Source: Helicobacter anseris (GTDB lineage: Bacteria; Campylobacterota; Campylobacteria; Campylobacterales; Helicobacteraceae). Taken from it: a DNA stretch of 64,000 nt. Each line of letters opens with the position of its first letter. Positions within the stretch are counted from its first letter, which is position 1. The position numbers and the translations under genes were made by a program. Positions 27,393 through 37,620 of this stretch are shown here, piece after piece. The stretch lies in assembly GCF_003364335.1 (NCBI RefSeq), contig NZ_NXLX01000002.1:89437-153436 (forward strand), read 5' to 3'. Below the pieces are notes generated by a model. It worked only from the letters and a program-made list of their open reading frames with translations, had not been told where the DNA came from and searched no databases.

Positions 27393-29029
27393 AAAAATAC
27401 CTCTACCATTCCTCGTATAGAATTTATACAAAATATCTTTTGTGCCTTATAAATATCTTCCTTATAGAGAACTTTTTCTTTGAGCTTCCTGCTTTTTAAC
27501 ATTTTTTGTCTCATAACACCATTTAATATCCCCACATTCACAGGTGGCGTAAAAAAGTCATTGTTAATTTTTAAAACCAAGTTGCTTCTTGCACCTTCTG
27601 TTAATTCCCCCTTTTGATTAAAAAATATACAATCAAAAATCTCATTATTTTTGATTTTTTTACGCGCTTCTTCATACCAAGGTGCATAGGTTGTTTTATG
27701 ATAAAGAAAATCATTTTGAGAATCCATAGGGGCTGATGCAAGAGTAATTTGAAAATTTGTTATTTCTGCAATACTTTTATTTTCTTGATAAAGCTCCCCA
27801 TTCCTATCAACCAAAATCCTCAATATTGCATTATGTGGAATTTTTATCTTACTTAAATCAGGCTTTTGAAATCCAAAGAATCTTACAGATTGCAAGATTC
27901 TTTTTTGATGCAATGAGAAATTGCATATTTTTCCATTCTTAACAAGCATTGTCTCAACAAGTAAAAAATCATTCTGAGGAAAAATAAATTGAGATTTCAA
28001 AATACTTTCTTGATATTCCTCATTTGCCACGCTATCCCAAACTATACCGCTACCAACATTGAGCAAAAGATTCTTTGCTCTTTTATCGTGATATAGCGTT
28101 CTAATTGGAACACTAAAGCACATCTCATCTTGATGCAAAACCCCTATTAAGCCACAATAGACATTTCTAGGTTTTTTTTCTAATTTTTGTATGATTTCAA
28201 TAGTTTTTAACTTCGGTGCCCCTGTTATAGAACCACATGGAAATAAAGCCCTTAAAACATCAACAAAAGATACAGAATCTACAGAAGCCTTGATTTCAGA
28301 AATCATTTGGTGCAGCGTTGGAAAACTTAAAATCTTAAATAATGCACTAACTCTCACCTCACTTCCTATTTTACTAAGATCGTTGCGAAGCAAATCTACA
28401 ATCATCACATTTTCACTTTTATTTTTTTCATCATTTTGCAAAAAATATTTATTTTGCTTATCTATGACAGGATCTTTATCTCTCTTAATCGTGCCCTTCA
28501 TTGGTCTTGCTATGATTTGCCTATCCTTTAGTTCAAAAAACAACTCTGGAGAAAAAGACAAAATCGCCTCGTATTGATTCTCTATAAATGCCTTATATAC
28601 GGTATTTTGATTTTTTAGTATTTGTGAAAAAATATGATGATAGTTACAATGAGTGGATAACTCGATAGGATAAGTGTAATTAACTTGATAAGTATCTCCT
28701 CTTTTTATAGCACTCTTTATTTTTGCAATATTGTTTTTATATAGTGTGAAATTTTGTTTTTGGACAACTTTGGGATAAAAAACATTGTATTCCATATCAT
28801 TAGGACAAAATGGGGTTCTTTCTGCAAAAAGTTCAAAATACAGCAGAGGTGTTTTAGAGCAATATTCTTCATCAATAAAATAATGCCAAGCTTCATATTT
28901 TATATACCCCACCAAATAGCCCAAAGATTTTTTCTTATCTATCTGCTCTAAAGCCTCAAAAAATTCTTTCTTGTTAAAGGCTACAAAAATTTCAAGGCTT
29001 GTAGAATAGACAAAATCCCCAAAAATCAT
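27389..29029 (-). CDS. pabB: Fused aminodeoxychorismate synthase component I / aminodeoxychorismate lyase (PabB-PabC)
   Basis: About 546 residues. The first ~335 are a chorismate-binding domain without the usual N-terminal tryptophan-pocket region ('GDTYQVNYTYPIEL', 'ARPMKGTIKRD', 'VMIVDLLRNDLSKIG', 'GSITGAPKLKTIEII'). The last ~200 are a class IV PLP enzyme ('HKTTYAPWYEEAR' with the PLP lysine, 'ELTEGARSNLVL'). Together they turn chorismate into p-aminobenzoate with PabA. The same fusion is known in H. pylori. Start is taken as ATG 29029, sharing a base with the lepA stop (TGATG); TTG at 29032 is the alternative. Confidence 0.92.
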   Translation of the reverse strand: MIFGDFVYSTSLEIFVAFNKKEFFEALEQIDKKKSLGYLVGYIKYEAWHYFIDEEYCSKTPLLYFELFAERTPFCPNDMEYNVFYPKVVQKQNFTLYKNNIAKIKSAIKRGDTYQVNYTYPIELSTHCNYHHIFSQILKNQNTVYKAFIENQYEAILSFSPELFFELKDRQIIARPMKGTIKRDKDPVIDKQNKYFLQNDEKNKSENVMIVDLLRNDLSKIGSEVRVSALFKILSFPTLHQMISEIKASVDSVSFVDVLRALFPCGSITGAPKLKTIEIIQKLEKKPRNVYCGLIGVLHQDEMCFSVPIRTLYHDKRAKNLLLNVGSGIVWDSVANEEYQESILKSQFIFPQNDFLLVETMLVKNGKICNFSLHQKRILQSVRFFGFQKPDLSKIKIPHNAILRILVDRNGELYQENKSIAEITNFQITLASAPMDSQNDFLYHKTTYAPWYEEARKKIKNNEIFDCIFFNQKGELTEGARSNLVLKINNDFFTPPVNVGILNGVMRQKMLKSRKLKEKVLYKEDIYKAQKIFCINSIRGMVEVFL

Positions 29030-30822
29030 CAATCAATCTTCAAAACTGCCAAGAAAGCTTCTTGTGGTAATTCTACCTTGCCAATAGCCTTCATACGTTT
29101 TTTCCCCTCTTTTTGTTTTTCAAGAAGTTTTCTTTTTCTTGTTATATCCCCACCATAACATTTAGCAGTAACATTTTTTCCTATAGACTTGATTGTCTCT
29201 CTTGCAATGATTTTATTTCCTATACTCGCTTGAATTGCCACTTCAAACAGCTGTCTTGGAACAAGCTCTTTCATCGATTCTACAAGCGCTTTTCCCTTCT
29301 CATAACTCTTGCTTCTATCAACAATAATAGAAAGCGCATCAACAACTTCTCCTGCGACTCTGACATCAAGTTTTACTAAATCCCCTACCCTAGATTCTAT
29401 AGGCTCATAATCAAAACTTGCATAACCCTTAGTGCAAGATTTTAACTTATCATAAAAATCCATTACAATCTCATTGCTAGGAAGCGCATACTCAAGCATC
29501 ACTCTATTAGGACTTAAATAATCCATCTTTTCTTGTATGCCCCTACGATTGCTAAGTAATGTAATAATATTACCAAGATAATCTGTTGGTGTTATAATGG
29601 AAGCTCTTACATAAGGTTCTTTAATATTTGCGATTCTTTGTTCAGGAGGTAACTCACTTGGATTTTGCACCATTACTTTACTTCCATCAGTAAGTTCTAC
29701 TTCATAAATTACCGTAGGAGCAGTTGCAATTAGCATCAGATTAAATTCCCTCTCCAATCTTTCTTTCACAACCTCCATGTGCAAAAGCCCTAAAAAACCA
29801 ACTCTAAAACCAAAACCTAGTGCAATACTAGTTTCTGGCTCAAAACTCAAAGCAGAATCATTTAATCGAAGTTTATTAAGCGCATCACGCAATTCTTCAA
29901 ACTTATCTGTTTCTATTGGATAAAGACCTGCAAAAACAAATGGTTTTGCAGGCATAAAACCTTCAATAGGCTGTTGTATTGGATTTTTTGCATCTGTGAT
30001 AGTATCCCCAACTGCCATATCAGTAACACTTTTTAATCCTAGAGACAAAATACCTATTTCTCCACATTCAATACTTTGTGTTTTGATTTTTTGCACAGGA
30101 TGAGGATAATACAATCCCAATACCTCATGTCTTTTGCCTGTACTCATTATCAATACTTCTTGATTTAGGCTAATTTTTCCATCAATTACTCTTACTAACG
30201 CCAAAGCACCCAAATAATTATCAAACCAAGAGTCATAAATAAGTGCTTTTGTAGGGGCATTTTCATCACCACTTGGCGGTGGAACTTGTGTAATAATCCT
30301 CTCTATAAGATCCTTGATACCAATACCACTTTTTGCACTTACTTGCAATGCATCTGTACAATCTATACCAATACTAGATTCTATCTCTTCAGCAACCCTT
30401 AGAGGATCAGCTGCTGGCAAGTCTATTTTATTGATTACAGGAATAATCTCAAGATTATTATCAAGAGCAATATAAACATTTGCAATTGTTTGAGCCTCAA
30501 CACCTTGAGATGCATCTACCACCAACAATGCCCCTTCACAACTACTCAAACTTCTGCTAACTTCATAGCTAAAATCTACATGCCCAGGCGTATCTATAAG
30601 ATTTAAAATATATTTTTCTTGATTATAAATATATTCCAATCTCACTGATTGAGCTTTTATGGTAATACCTCTTTCTTTTTCAATATCCATTGTATCCATA
30701 ATCTGACTTACCATTTCCCTATCACTTACCCCGCCACATTCTTGAATCAGCCTATCTGCTAATGTGGATTTTCCATGATCTATATGTGCGATGATAGAGA
30801 AATTTCTGATTTTTTGCATCAT
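29029..30822 (-). CDS. lepA: Elongation factor 4 (LepA)
   Basis: 597 residues, the standard LepA length. GTPase motifs [14 protein letters not shown] (G1), '[12 protein letters not shown]', DTPGHVDF (G3) and NKIDLP (G4), and the LepA-specific C-terminal domain ending '[22 protein letters not shown]'. Acts on stalled or back-tracked ribosomes. Overlaps pabB-C downstream by a base, so translation factor and folate genes are on one transcript. Confidence 0.97.
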   Translation of the reverse strand: MMQKIRNFSIIAHIDHGKSTLADRLIQECGGVSDREMVSQIMDTMDIEKERGITIKAQSVRLEYIYNQEKYILNLIDTPGHVDFSYEVSRSLSSCEGALLVVDASQGVEAQTIANVYIALDNNLEIIPVINKIDLPAADPLRVAEEIESSIGIDCTDALQVSAKSGIGIKDLIERIITQVPPPSGDENAPTKALIYDSWFDNYLGALALVRVIDGKISLNQEVLIMSTGKRHEVLGLYYPHPVQKIKTQSIECGEIGILSLGLKSVTDMAVGDTITDAKNPIQQPIEGFMPAKPFVFAGLYPIETDKFEELRDALNKLRLNDSALSFEPETSIALGFGFRVGFLGLLHMEVVKERLEREFNLMLIATAPTVIYEVELTDGSKVMVQNPSELPPEQRIANIKEPYVRASIITPTDYLGNIITLLSNRRGIQEKMDYLSPNRVMLEYALPSNEIVMDFYDKLKSCTKGYASFDYEPIESRVGDLVKLDVRVAGEVVDALSIIVDRSKSYEKGKALVESMKELVPRQLFEVAIQASIGNKIIARETIKSIGKNVTAKCYGGDITRKRKLLEKQKEGKKRMKAIGKVELPQEAFLAVLKID

Positions 30823-30877
30823 TGGAGTTTTCCTTGGATTTTTTAATCAAAATTGTATCAAAAAGCTTTCTTGATAT

Positions 30878-33619
30878 TTAAAATTTATAACCTATTTCAA
30901 ACCAAAATTGTCTTCCCAGCTCATAAATAGGTGTAAAAATACCCGTAAGGTAATTACCATTAGCCAAAGCAATATTTTTGTTATTTAGCAAATTAAAAAT
31001 ATCGATGTTAAAAAATAAAGTGTTCTTTTTATAAAAATCATATTCAAAACCAAATTTTATGTCCCAAGTAAAACTTGCAAGTAATCGTGTAGTTTTATAT
31101 TCTCTCACACTTAATGATGTGTTATTTGGCAAAGTTATATTTACATTGTCCTTATAAGCGTATGCATAATATCCTCCTCTGTATCTTAAAAAATTATTAA
31201 TTAAAAAATTCCATTTTTTAAACTTCAAGTTATGTGTGGTATTTAAACGAATAGTATAAGGTCGGACAAAATTATCAGCTGGCCTTTGACTCCAATAAAT
31301 AAGTTTATTGTCCCATAAGATCAAATCATCATTTATTTGTCCACTAACTGAGTTAGTAGCATAATCATTAAAATTTCTTTTTACATCTGTCCAATCAAAC
31401 GCAATAAGCAGATGATGCTTCGTTTGATAAAACTCAAGTGGCATTAAATTGCTTAGCATTAGTGTTATGATATGGATATCTGATTTTCCATCATTTGTGT
31501 AAGTATAATAATTTGGAGAATAGCCAGAAATACTAGAAAGATTTATAGAATCACTCCTTATATAAAGCACCTCATCTCTTCCTTGTCGATAAATATATTT
31601 TCCTTCTAGCTTCCAACCAAAAATCTTTTGAGTTATCCCCATAGTATATTCATCAATATATGGAATTTTTAATCTTGAAAAAGCCACATTATTAGAATTT
31701 TTTTTAAAACAATTTGTAGTAACAATCTCTGAACACTCCACATTGCTTTCTAAAATTTCTTCCCAGCTAATATCAGGATTATCTCGATAAATATCAGTCC
31801 TTAAACCACTAATTCCATCTTTTAGTGCGTATGCAAAAATATTCCTTCCATAATAACGATTGATACCTCCAGTAATTTGCGTAGCAAAATCCTTCCCCTT
31901 CTCCCAAGTATTCCAAGGTAACAAATAATTCATACTTATGCGATGAGCAAATGTAGTTTTTTTCATATAAGTATCATTTTCAAGTCTTGCCCCTACCCTT
32001 AGATTAGCTTCTCCAGCTTTTGCCAAAGGTATCAAAATATCATCTTGCACAAACCAAGATGCAGTAAGATTGTCTTGGATAATTTTATCTTGGCGATAAA
32101 AACTTGCTTGATTAAAATACTGACCATACATCCAGATTCCATCAATAACATTTACACCATCATTTGCCTCAAAACCTCTTGGATCATAAGCTTTTGCCAA
32201 ATCACACCAATTAAAATCAGAACATTTTTTTTGTTGCTCTTGTGTCATAAAAGTAGAGGTTTTTATTGCGGTGTAAAAATTTTTATTGTAATAGAAATTT
32301 GCAAGTTGATAGGATACCTCTAAACCTGTTTGTATTTTATGTTCAGTTGCAAGAAAATAAAATGGTATAAAATCTTGCGTAATCTTATTTGTAAGAGAAT
32401 GTTGCAATGAAGTTACAGGAGCATGACCACCCTCTCTTTGCCAAGTCCCCCAATTAGACCAATTTTTAGAATCTGAGGTTTGCCAATACTTGATATTTTC
32501 ATAACCTATCGCATATGTAGAATTTTCCAATACCAAATAAGATAAAGTATTTTTTAAAGTTCCTAGGGTATTTTCCCAAAATATTTTTTGCCCAATCTGA
32601 TGCCCTCCAGATTGGAATCTATAATAATCATCTTGCGTGCCAACTAAAAAACGAAAATCAAATTCTGGTGCGTATGTATAAGAAAATTCCAATCGAAACT
32701 TTTCATTAACATCATAATAAAGCTTTGAAAATAAATTATAGATTTGTCTATTTTGTGTCTGTTTTCTTGTAGCAGAATTTTTAGGATCCACAGGTGTGGC
32801 CCAATCACTCAAATAATCATCATCAGTGGCTCTAATTGGAATAAAACTTTGAGTTGCAGATAAAGCCATAATAATTGCTAATTTATCATTAATCTTAGAT
32901 TGTATATCAGTATAAAAGATATGTTTAAAAAATAGAGGTTGCATAGTTTCTGATGAAGAATTTATAAAATCCTGCCAACCTTTTGCACCATTATATATGT
33001 GGTATTGCGTAAGAGAAAAACCATCGGTATTCCCTTGAGTAAAACGATAACTCAAAGAAGTAGAAAATTTCTTTAGAGGTCTTTTTGTTATTGCTTCTAT
33101 CACCCCGCCATTAAAATTTCCATAGCTTGCATCAATATTGCTATCTTGAATACTAATAGATTCTAAAAGATTTGTATTGATAGCCAATCCTTGACTTCTG
33201 TTTGAAGGCTCTGCCAACCAATTGCCATTTCCCGCAGGATTTAAGTCATTATTAAAACTCATTCCATCTAGTAAAAATAGATTCTGATAATAAAGCCCTC
33301 CAGATATTGAAATATTTGCAGGAGCAATTTCTCCTGAAGTAGTAGATTGCATTTGCTTGCTATCAAATTGCACATTAGGCAGTATTCTTACAACAGAGGC
33401 AATATCTCCATTCCCATTAGAATTACTTTGTATTTGTGAATTGGTAATGATATGAGCACTTTGATATTTTTGCTCTACTTTTTGAAAATCTACTAATGTT
33501 TGGATTGGTTCAAGAGCGACAGAACGCGTATCTTGTGCAAATTGCATTAAAGTATGAGAAAAAAATAGCACTAATATTTTTGGATTTTTAAAAAATGCTA
33601 TATTCTCTCCTTTTTGCAC
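30878..33619 (-). CDS. TonB-dependent outer membrane receptor, substrate unknown
   Basis: Up to 913 residues. After a hydrophobic segment (~residues 13-28) comes a plug domain with 'DIASVVRILPNVQFD', 'ISGGLYYQNLFLLDGMSFNNDLNP' and 'IEAITKRPLKKFSTSLSYRFTQ', then a long beta-barrel rich in aromatic residues ending FEIGYKF. This is a TonB-dependent receptor with a plug type seen in large iron- or metal-regulated receptors of Helicobacter and Campylobacter. The start is doubtful: the only early start codon is GTG 33619, while the best ribosome site (AAAGGAGAG) lies inside the frame just after it. No partner transport gene is adjacent. Confidence 0.8.
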   Translation of the reverse strand: MQKGENIAFFKNPKILVLFFSHTLMQFAQDTRSVALEPIQTLVDFQKVEQKYQSAHIITNSQIQSNSNGNGDIASVVRILPNVQFDSKQMQSTTSGEIAPANISISGGLYYQNLFLLDGMSFNNDLNPAGNGNWLAEPSNRSQGLAINTNLLESISIQDSNIDASYGNFNGGVIEAITKRPLKKFSTSLSYRFTQGNTDGFSLTQYHIYNGAKGWQDFINSSSETMQPLFFKHIFYTDIQSKINDKLAIIMALSATQSFIPIRATDDDYLSDWATPVDPKNSATRKQTQNRQIYNLFSKLYYDVNEKFRLEFSYTYAPEFDFRFLVGTQDDYYRFQSGGHQIGQKIFWENTLGTLKNTLSYLVLENSTYAIGYENIKYWQTSDSKNWSNWGTWQREGGHAPVTSLQHSLTNKITQDFIPFYFLATEHKIQTGLEVSYQLANFYYNKNFYTAIKTSTFMTQEQQKKCSDFNWCDLAKAYDPRGFEANDGVNVIDGIWMYGQYFNQASFYRQDKIIQDNLTASWFVQDDILIPLAKAGEANLRVGARLENDTYMKKTTFAHRISMNYLLPWNTWEKGKDFATQITGGINRYYGRNIFAYALKDGISGLRTDIYRDNPDISWEEILESNVECSEIVTTNCFKKNSNNVAFSRLKIPYIDEYTMGITQKIFGWKLEGKYIYRQGRDEVLYIRSDSINLSSISGYSPNYYTYTNDGKSDIHIITLMLSNLMPLEFYQTKHHLLIAFDWTDVKRNFNDYATNSVSGQINDDLILWDNKLIYWSQRPADNFVRPYTIRLNTTHNLKFKKWNFLINNFLRYRGGYYAYAYKDNVNITLPNNTSLSVREYKTTRLLASFTWDIKFGFEYDFYKKNTLFFNIDIFNLLNNKNIALANGNYLTGIFTPIYELGRQFWFEIGYKF

Positions 33620-33775
33620 ATCTAATAACTTCTTAGAAAAATTTGTTTTATTTTACTTAAAAAATATTTGATTTTTATACACACCTCTTGAACTTAAATA
33701 CTATAAAATTCTTGTTTTTGTTGTAAAATCTGCATTTTATTTTATGATAGCGTAGGAAAATTAAGGGCTAAGATT

Positions 33776-34876
33776 ATGGATTCTTATGAATATGGTGAAT
33801 TACTTAAAAGCTTAAAAATAAAAATTGAAAATATTCAAAAAATTATCAAACCTGAAGAATTACACAAAAGATTGCAAGATATTGCCTTATTAGAGCAAGA
33901 TGTTAATTTTTGGAATGATGCAAAAAAAGCTGGAGAAATTGGAAAAGAAAAATCACAAATTGAAAGAATGCTTCAAACTTATGAAGGAGCAAAAAATTCA
34001 ATTGATGATGCAATGGAGCTTTTTGAGCTTTCACAAAATGATGAAGAAGCACTAGAATTATTATTTGCAGAATCAGAAATGCTTGAGAAGTCTATCAAAA
34101 GCGTAGAAATTGCTGTAATGCTTAGTGGCGAACATGATAATGCAAATGCAATTGTAACCATTCAGCCTGGAGCTGGGGGTACTGAAAGCCAAGATTGGGG
34201 AAGTATTTTATATCGAATGTATTTAAGATGGTGTGAAAGAAGAGGATATAAAGCTGAAATCTTAGACTACCAAGATGGAGAAGAAGCAGGCATTAAGGGA
34301 GTTGCATTTCTTATTAAAGGTGAGAATGCCTATGGCTATATGAAAACAGAAAATGGGGTGCATCGTTTAGTTCGCAATAGTCCTTTTGATGCCAATGCAA
34401 AAAGACACACAAGCTTTGCAAGTGTTCAAGTAAGTCCAGAGCTTGATGACAATATTGAAATTGACATAGAAGAAAAAGACATACGCATTGATACATATCG
34501 TGCAAGTGGTGCTGGAGGACAGCATGTAAATAAAACAGAATCTGCAATTCGCATTACACACATCCCTACAGGAATTGTTGTGCAATGCCAAAATGATCGC
34601 TCTCAACACAAAAATAAAGCAACGGCTTTAAAAATGTTGCAATCTAAGCTCTATGAAATTGAAAGAGAAAAACAAAACAATAGCGTAGGCTCTCAAGAAA
34701 AAAGTGAGATAGGTTGGGGACATCAAATACGCAGTTATGTTTTAAGTCCTTATCAACAAGTCAAAGACAATAGAAGCAATATTGCTTATAGTAATGTAGA
34801 TTCTATATTAGATGGGGATATTGACAGCATTATTGAAGGTGTTTTAATATCAAAGAATTCAATTGAAAGGAGTTAG
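33776..34876 (+). CDS. prfB: Peptide chain release factor 2 (RF2)
   Basis: 366 residues, with the peptidyl hydrolysis motif GGQ in '[17 protein letters not shown]' and the RF2 stop-recognition tripeptide SPF in '[13 protein letters not shown]'. Recognises UGA and UAA. The gene is a single uninterrupted frame: there is no programmed +1 frameshift stop near codon 25 as in E. coli. First of a run of five same-strand genes (prfB, cheZ-like, U32, two glycosyltransferases). Confidence 0.97.
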   Translation: MDSYEYGELLKSLKIKIENIQKIIKPEELHKRLQDIALLEQDVNFWNDAKKAGEIGKEKSQIERMLQTYEGAKNSIDDAMELFELSQNDEEALELLFAESEMLEKSIKSVEIAVMLSGEHDNANAIVTIQPGAGGTESQDWGSILYRMYLRWCERRGYKAEILDYQDGEEAGIKGVAFLIKGENAYGYMKTENGVHRLVRNSPFDANAKRHTSFASVQVSPELDDNIEIDIEEKDIRIDTYRASGAGGQHVNKTESAIRITHIPTGIVVQCQNDRSQHKNKATALKMLQSKLYEIEREKQNNSVGSQEKSEIGWGHQIRSYVLSPYQQVKDNRSNIAYSNVDSILDGDIDSIIEGVLISKNSIERS

Positions 34877-34878
34877 CA

Positions 34879-35508
34879 GTGAATCAAGAAGAGCTTGAAG
34901 CATTGATGCAATCTCATCAAAATAAATGGGATGAGGAATTACAATCTCAAGAAGCAATGCCTCAATTTATCAATAATGAAGAACAACAAAATGATACACA
35001 TCAAGAGGCTAGAACCCTACAATCAATCATAGAAGATTCTCAAAATGGCATTCAAATAGCTCAAAATGAACTTGAGGATATGAAAAATAAAAGCAAGGAG
35101 ATTAATCAAAATATTCAAGAAGTTTTAAACTATGCTATCAGACATCTTGAAGTATTTGAAAAGCTTGCTCACAAATTTCCAAATATCAAAGTTTTTGACA
35201 ATTCTTTTCACGAAACTCAAGACATTATAGAAAAAATAATAGCTATTCAAAATAATGCAAAAAAATGCTCACAACACTGCATAGAGATTCAAAACACAAT
35301 TTCTACAGAGCAAAAATATCATGCAAAGATAAATCATATTGTTGATACAACAAGAGCTTTATCTGATTATCTCAATCATCTTTTTAACCAACCTTTTGAA
35401 GAATCAAAACTTCCTATTTTTTCAAAAAAAGAAAATGAAGAGCACGAAGAAATACATTTTAACGATGAAATACAAGCAATTATCACATCTTTTGGAGCAA
35501 AAAAATGA
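34879..35508 (+). CDS. cheZ: Remote CheZ homologue, CheY-phosphate phosphatase (HP0170 type)
   Basis: 209 residues: short N-terminal motif NQEELEALMQ (2-11), long helical/coiled-coil body (~40-175), low-complexity linker, and C-terminal amphipathic segment NDEIQAIITSFGA (195-207) resembling the CheY-binding tail of CheZ. In H. pylori the gene between prfB and the U32 gene was identified as a remote CheZ, and the same synteny holds here. Expected role: dephosphorylates CheY-P. The N-terminal motif also resembles the CheY-binding peptide of FliM/FliN. Start is GTG, six bases after GGAG. Body sequence is weakly conserved, so the call leans on synteny and the tail. Confidence 0.75.
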   Translation: MNQEELEALMQSHQNKWDEELQSQEAMPQFINNEEQQNDTHQEARTLQSIIEDSQNGIQIAQNELEDMKNKSKEINQNIQEVLNYAIRHLEVFEKLAHKFPNIKVFDNSFHETQDIIEKIIAIQNNAKKCSQHCIEIQNTISTEQKYHAKINHIVDTTRALSDYLNHLFNQPFEESKLPIFSKKENEEHEEIHFNDEIQAIITSFGAKK

Positions 35509-36842
35509 AAAAAGTACAACTACTCTCTCCAGCAGGTAATTTAACAAAATTAAAAATTGCATTAGATTTTGGTGCGGATGCTGTTTATGGAGGTGTAAGC
35601 CATTTTTCATTAAGAAATAGAGCGGGAAAAAATTTTGATTTTGATACCTTTGCACAGGGAATTGAGTATGCACATCAAAGAGGAAAAAAGGTATATGCAG
35701 CCATCAATGGCTTTCCTTTTAATCATCAAATCAAATTATTAGAAAAGCATATTTTACAAATGGCGGATTTAAAACCAGATGCATTTATTATTGCAGCCCC
35801 TGGAGTTGTAAGGCTTGCCAAAAAACTCGCTCCTCAAATCCCTATCCATCTCTCCACACAAGCTAATGTATTAAATATTTTAGACGCAGAGGTATTTTAT
35901 GAAATGGGGGTTAAAAGAATTGTTGCAGCAAGGGAAATGAGTCTTAAAGATGCAATTGAGATAAAAAAACATTTGCCAGATTTAGAAATAGAAATTTTTG
36001 TACATGGGAGTATGTGCTTTGCGTTTTCTGGACGCTGTTTGATTTCTTCTCTACAAAATGGAAGAGTTCCAAATCGTGGTAGTTGTGCAAATGATTGCAG
36101 ATTTGATTATGAATATTTTGTTAAAGATTATGATACAAATAAACTTATCCCATTTACCAATGAGCTTTATGTAAAAGCACCAGATAATAACGCAATGATA
36201 AGAATAGAAGAAGAAACAGGTGTAGGTTCACATATCTTTAACTCAAAAGATTTAAATCTTATAAGCCATTTGCACGAAATTTTAGATTCTGGAGCAATTG
36301 ATGCTCTAAAAATTGAAGGACGCACAAAATCAACATACTATGCAGGAATTACTGCAAGAACATATAGAATGGCGATTGAAGATTATTACAAAAAACAAAA
36401 TAACACCACCTTATACCAAGCAGAATTACACACTTTAAAAAATCGAGGATTTACTGATGGTTATCTCATCAAAAGACCCTTTGAAAGACTTGATACACAA
36501 AACCATATAACAGCAATCAGCGAAGGAGATTTTCAAGTTTGCGGAGAAGTTGGAGTGAGTGGGGAAGATTTTTTATGCAAATTTACTATACGCATCGGGG
36601 ATAATCTAGAAATCGTTGCTCCATTAGATTCTCAAATCCCATTAGTTGATAATTTTATTGGAAAAATTTATGAAAAAAATCAAAAATATTTTTTAGTTTT
36701 AAATAAAATTATCCTAGAAAATGGACAAGAATTAACAAGCATACATAGTGGCAATGTCAATAAAATCAAACTCCCAGCAAAACTACCTGCTTACACTTTC
36801 TTAAGGGTGCCAAATATTGTATTAAAGAAAATGGATGTATAA
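35505..36842 (+). CDS. Peptidase U32-family protein, probable tRNA hydroxylation enzyme (TrhP/YegQ-like)
   Basis: 445 residues with the complete U32 signature 'EIFVHGSMCFAFSGRCLIS' (~residues 165-183) and the conserved cysteines that follow ('RGSCANDCRFDY'). Members were long called collagenase-like proteases (PrtC). More recent work assigns the YegQ/TrhP branch to tRNA wobble uridine 5-hydroxylation. Which function applies here is inference; the length and C-terminal domain fit TrhP. Overlaps cheZ by ATGA and the next gene by eight bases. Confidence 0.82.
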   Translation: MKKVQLLSPAGNLTKLKIALDFGADAVYGGVSHFSLRNRAGKNFDFDTFAQGIEYAHQRGKKVYAAINGFPFNHQIKLLEKHILQMADLKPDAFIIAAPGVVRLAKKLAPQIPIHLSTQANVLNILDAEVFYEMGVKRIVAAREMSLKDAIEIKKHLPDLEIEIFVHGSMCFAFSGRCLISSLQNGRVPNRGSCANDCRFDYEYFVKDYDTNKLIPFTNELYVKAPDNNAMIRIEEETGVGSHIFNSKDLNLISHLHEILDSGAIDALKIEGRTKSTYYAGITARTYRMAIEDYYKKQNNTTLYQAELHTLKNRGFTDGYLIKRPFERLDTQNHITAISEGDFQVCGEVGVSGEDFLCKFTIRIGDNLEIVAPLDSQIPLVDNFIGKIYEKNQKYFLVLNKIILENGQELTSIHSGNVNKIKLPAKLPAYTFLRVPNIVLKKMDV

Positions 36843-37620
36843 TACATCAAATATCAGTGTTGTAATTTTAGTCAAGAATGCTCAAGAGACAATCTTTGAA
36901 TGCCTTGATGCATTACGCACATTTAATGAAATTATTTTATTAGATAATTTAAGCAGTGATGAGACTTTGCAAATTGCAAAGCAATTTGATAATGTAAAAA
37001 TTTTTCAAAGTGATTTCATTGGTTTTGGAGCCTTGAAAAATTTAGCAATTTCTTATGCACAAAATGATTGGATTTTAAATATTGATTCTGATGAAATTTT
37101 AGAAGAAGAGGCAATTAAACAAATCAACACTCTCAAACTTGACACACACTGCATCTATGCCTTAAGTAGAAAAAATTACTATGATGGAGAGTGGATAAAA
37201 GCTTGCGGATGGTATCCTGATTTTGTGAATCGATTATTCAATAAAACTCACACACATTTCAACAATAAAGAAGTTCATGAAAGTCTTATCATTTCAAATC
37301 ATACAAAGATTATACATCTACAAGCCTCGCTCAAACACTACACAACAAAGCAAATCTCACAAATGCTAGATAAAATGAATTCTTATACAAGTTTGGATGC
37401 ACAAGAACATAGTGCTAAAAAAGAAGGGGGGGGGGGGGGCTCTATGCCAATGGCAATTTTAAGATTCTTTTGGGTATTTTTCAAAGATTATTTTTTAAGA
37501 TCTGGTTGGCGTTATGGCTATAAAGGATTTATCATTGCCTGGATCAATGCAAATGGCTCTTTCTTTAAATATGCTAAGAAATACGAAAAACAAAAAAAAG
37601 CTCAATGCGATGAAAATTAG
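36835..37620 (+). CDS. Family 2 glycosyltransferase (WaaE/KdtX-like), with an internal G14 tract
   Basis: 261 residues. GT-A fold: 'SVVILVKNAQETIFECLDAL' at the start, 'ILLDNLSSDET', the metal-binding D-x-D region 'WILNIDSDEILEEEA', and 'GWYPDFVNRLFNK'. These features match WaaE/KdtX lipopolysaccharide-core transferases that act on the inner core, on the cytoplasmic face of the inner membrane. Codons ~198-202 are a pure run of 14 G giving five glycines just before a hydrophobic helix. With 14 G the frame is open to the TAG at 37618; one base more or less would shift it. Overlaps the next glycosyltransferase by 11 bases. Confidence 0.85.
   Translation: MYNTSNISVVILVKNAQETIFECLDALRTFNEIILLDNLSSDETLQIAKQFDNVKIFQSDFIGFGALKNLAISYAQNDWILNIDSDEILEEEAIKQINTLKLDTHCIYALSRKNYYDGEWIKACGWYPDFVNRLFNKTHTHFNNKEVHESLIISNHTKIIHLQASLKHYTTKQISQMLDKMNSYTSLDAQEHSAKKEGGGGGSMPMAILRFFWVFFKDYFLRSGWRYGYKGFIIAWINANGSFFKYAKKYEKQKKAQCDEN
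37426..37439 (+). repeat. Homopolymeric G14 tract inside the glycosyltransferase gene
   Basis: Fourteen consecutive G within coding sequence, read as GGG x4 plus GGC in the current frame. Tracts of this length slip during replication and are the standard phase-variation switch in Helicobacter and Campylobacter surface-sugar genes. The sequence given is in the open configuration, though the exact length from one read consensus may be unreliable. Confidence 0.9.

Noticed and set aside
33776..34876. Programmed frameshift in prfB
   Set aside because: The reading frame is continuous with no early in-frame stop.
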